Of a DNA stretch of 60,784 nucleotides, positions 59,517 to 60,784 are shown one piece after another. This DNA is from Sistotremastrum niveocremeum HHB9708 (Eukaryota; Basidiomycota; Agaricomycetes; Sistotremastrales; Sistotremastraceae): NCBI GenBank assembly GCA_001630475.1, contig KV419469.1, positions 1 to 60,784 of the forward strand. Direction: 5' to 3'. Both the position numbers and the translations under genes were made by a program. The first letter of the stretch is position 1. Each line of letters opens with the position of its first letter. The notes under the pieces were generated by a model that was given only the letters and a program-made list of their open reading frames with translations, ran no database searches and had not been told where the DNA came from.

Positions 59517-60481
59517 AATTACGTAGACGCGCAAATTGGTCTTCCACACTGTATGCTGTCACTGAGGTCTTTGTGTTACCCCTTCATGGTGTTCACATTG
59601 TACTCAGTTTATATACCAAGCTTGAATATCATATCCCAATATTTTCTTCTTGATTGGAATCACTAGCACTTCTCTCTTGCTAAATGCTTCTTTTGTAGGG
59701 AAGATTACCCCAGCGTTTATCCAAGCTTTTGAATCATGCAGACTTGCAATGAATGCAACGCTCAGTCTTTGATGATCTGATTTGAACCTCTGGATATTAC
59801 ATGAAAACAAATAAAGTAACTCTAATTGTGACCACTTCCCACGGTTCCCGCGACCACAGAACATTCTTTGGATACTCCATCACATTGACAGTTGTTGGGT
59901 CCTCATTACTATCTGGAATGCCTAAAGTCTCAAAATCTTTTGCAAGTCCTTGTGGGTAGGAGGGCCCCACTGCCACCAGGGATTTGGTAGAAGACAAAGA
60001 AAGTGACCCAGGGATGGTGTGTTGTGGCTCAACCCAGTACACCTCCACCTGTAGGCCCTAGAATTCACTCAGTCAAGCAGGGTACTTGAGAAAACATCTT
60101 GTACTTACTGCACTGTGCTTGACCGCATAATTGAGAGTATAAAACAAGTGTTGATATAGGTAGAGGTCAGTAGCTCTTGAAGTCAATCTCTTGATAGCGT
60201 TGAAAGGTTGGCCATTTGTCCACAGACCCCCTCCTCTCCTCATTGGTCACCATGTCCCACCAAGCCAATATGTCAGCTTTGTGACATTGGAGAGCCTTTA
60301 AGTAACTAATTCCCAGGATGAATAAGATTGCTTACAGAGGGAAAACAGACATCAAAAGGATCTCAACTTTCTCATAGGTTCCAACCTCTAAGCTGCAACC
60401 ATCTTGCAGTGCATCAACTCTCTTTGGAGAAAGCTATGAATTGGTGCAGTCCGAGTCTGTCTATGACCACTGTGGATCTGT

Positions 60482-60537
60482 CTAGTGCTTCAGAAAAAAT
60501 TAGACCTACTTATTGTACTTTTGAGTACTTTTTAGCG
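60482..60537 (+). mobile_element. Short insertion of the CTTCAGAAAA family flanked by a 12-bp direct repeat
   Basis: The family sequence (CTTCAGAAAAAATTAGACCTA at 60488-60508, then CTTATTGTACTTTTGAGTAC) is bracketed by CTGTGGATCTGT at 60470-60481 and again at 60538-60549. The flanking repeats are identical and abut a 56-bp insert, consistent with a target-site duplication. Confidence 0.6.
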
Positions 60538-60784
60538 CTGTGGATCTGTTGGGGAGGCCAGTGCGGATCCTCTTACAAAGAGAACACCGTCTGCCTATGC
60601 TGGCCTGTGCTCTAGCAAGTTCTTTGTCACTGTCTTCTCTGGATCCATCCTTGAGGGAACAGCTCTGTCTCTAGATCTGCATCTCCCTCACTGTCAGCCA
60701 CTCTATTGTTGCAATGTCCATCTGTGTTGCAGTGGTGATATTCTATATACCCAATGTATCTGGAATTCCCTTGATGAGTGCAAC

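Larger units (their letters stand above)
56623..60784. other. CpG-depleted repeat-rich region without intact genes
   Basis: From the end of the BAR gene to the window end, CpG is nearly absent: I count 4 CpG in 56641-57540 (900 nt), whereas a typical coding stretch before it has several per 60 bases. Short dispersed repeats, small hairpins and tandem copies occur throughout. Several minus-strand frames (58577-58948, 59091-59399, 59797-60048) have Leu/Ser-rich sequence of uncertain meaning and no catalytic motif; they may be remains of a decayed element. Reading-frame structure and intron signals typical of the rest of the window are missing. Confidence 0.8.

Noticed and set aside
58577-60048. 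Several minus-strand frames as a decayed retroelement gene
   Set aside because: No reverse transcriptase, integrase or other catalytic motif could be read, so I did not annotate a gene; kept as part of the repeat region.

Overview
The window is nuclear DNA of a basidiomycete fungus. Nearly every gene is cut by short introns (about 45 to 70 nt, GTRNGT donors, many with a CTNAC-like branch site), intergenic gaps are modest, and several gene families are typical of basidiomycetes (Rua1 C-terminal domain, DUF6535, Zn2Cys6 regulators). A tremellomycete is my best guess from intron size and density. This is inference, and no marker gene settles it.

Left third (1-22.6 kb): a partial acidic protein, a large Zn2Cys6 transcription factor with a TTA-flanked MITE in its upstream region, mitochondrial ribosomal protein uS10m with an unusually long tail, a Rua1-type zinc-finger protein, a p24 cargo receptor, a DUF6535 membrane protein, an F-box/LRR-like protein and a multi-spanning membrane protein. 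Middle (22.6-48.3 kb): a Mutator-like inverted-repeat element whose interior is an assembly gap, a Rieske-DUF455 oxidoreductase, two low-complexity proteins (one membrane-anchored), an alpha/beta hydrolase with a probable frameshift, Rab geranylgeranyl transferase beta (BET2), an uncharacterised small protein, a bZIP factor divergent from an acetamidase/formamidase, a conserved DDERQ-type protein with a hAT-like MITE in its promoter, and SUMO. BET2 lies between two dispersed copies of an unknown intronless gene, one intact and one a pseudogene. Right part (48.3-56.6 kb): a class 3 lipase, a PI-specific phospholipase C and a BAR-domain protein. The lipase and PLC both act on diacylglycerol/phosphoinositide lipids and the BAR protein on membranes, but nothing shows co-regulation.

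From about 56.63 kb to the end the character changes abruptly: CpG almost disappears, no intact gene is visible, and short interspersed and tandem repeats appear. I read this as the edge of a repeat-rich, probably cytosine-methylated region.

All gene models were spliced by eye from donor/acceptor signals and reading-frame continuity. Exon borders inside genes are good where protein families guided them and weaker elsewhere. No tRNA, rRNA or CRISPR array was recognised.
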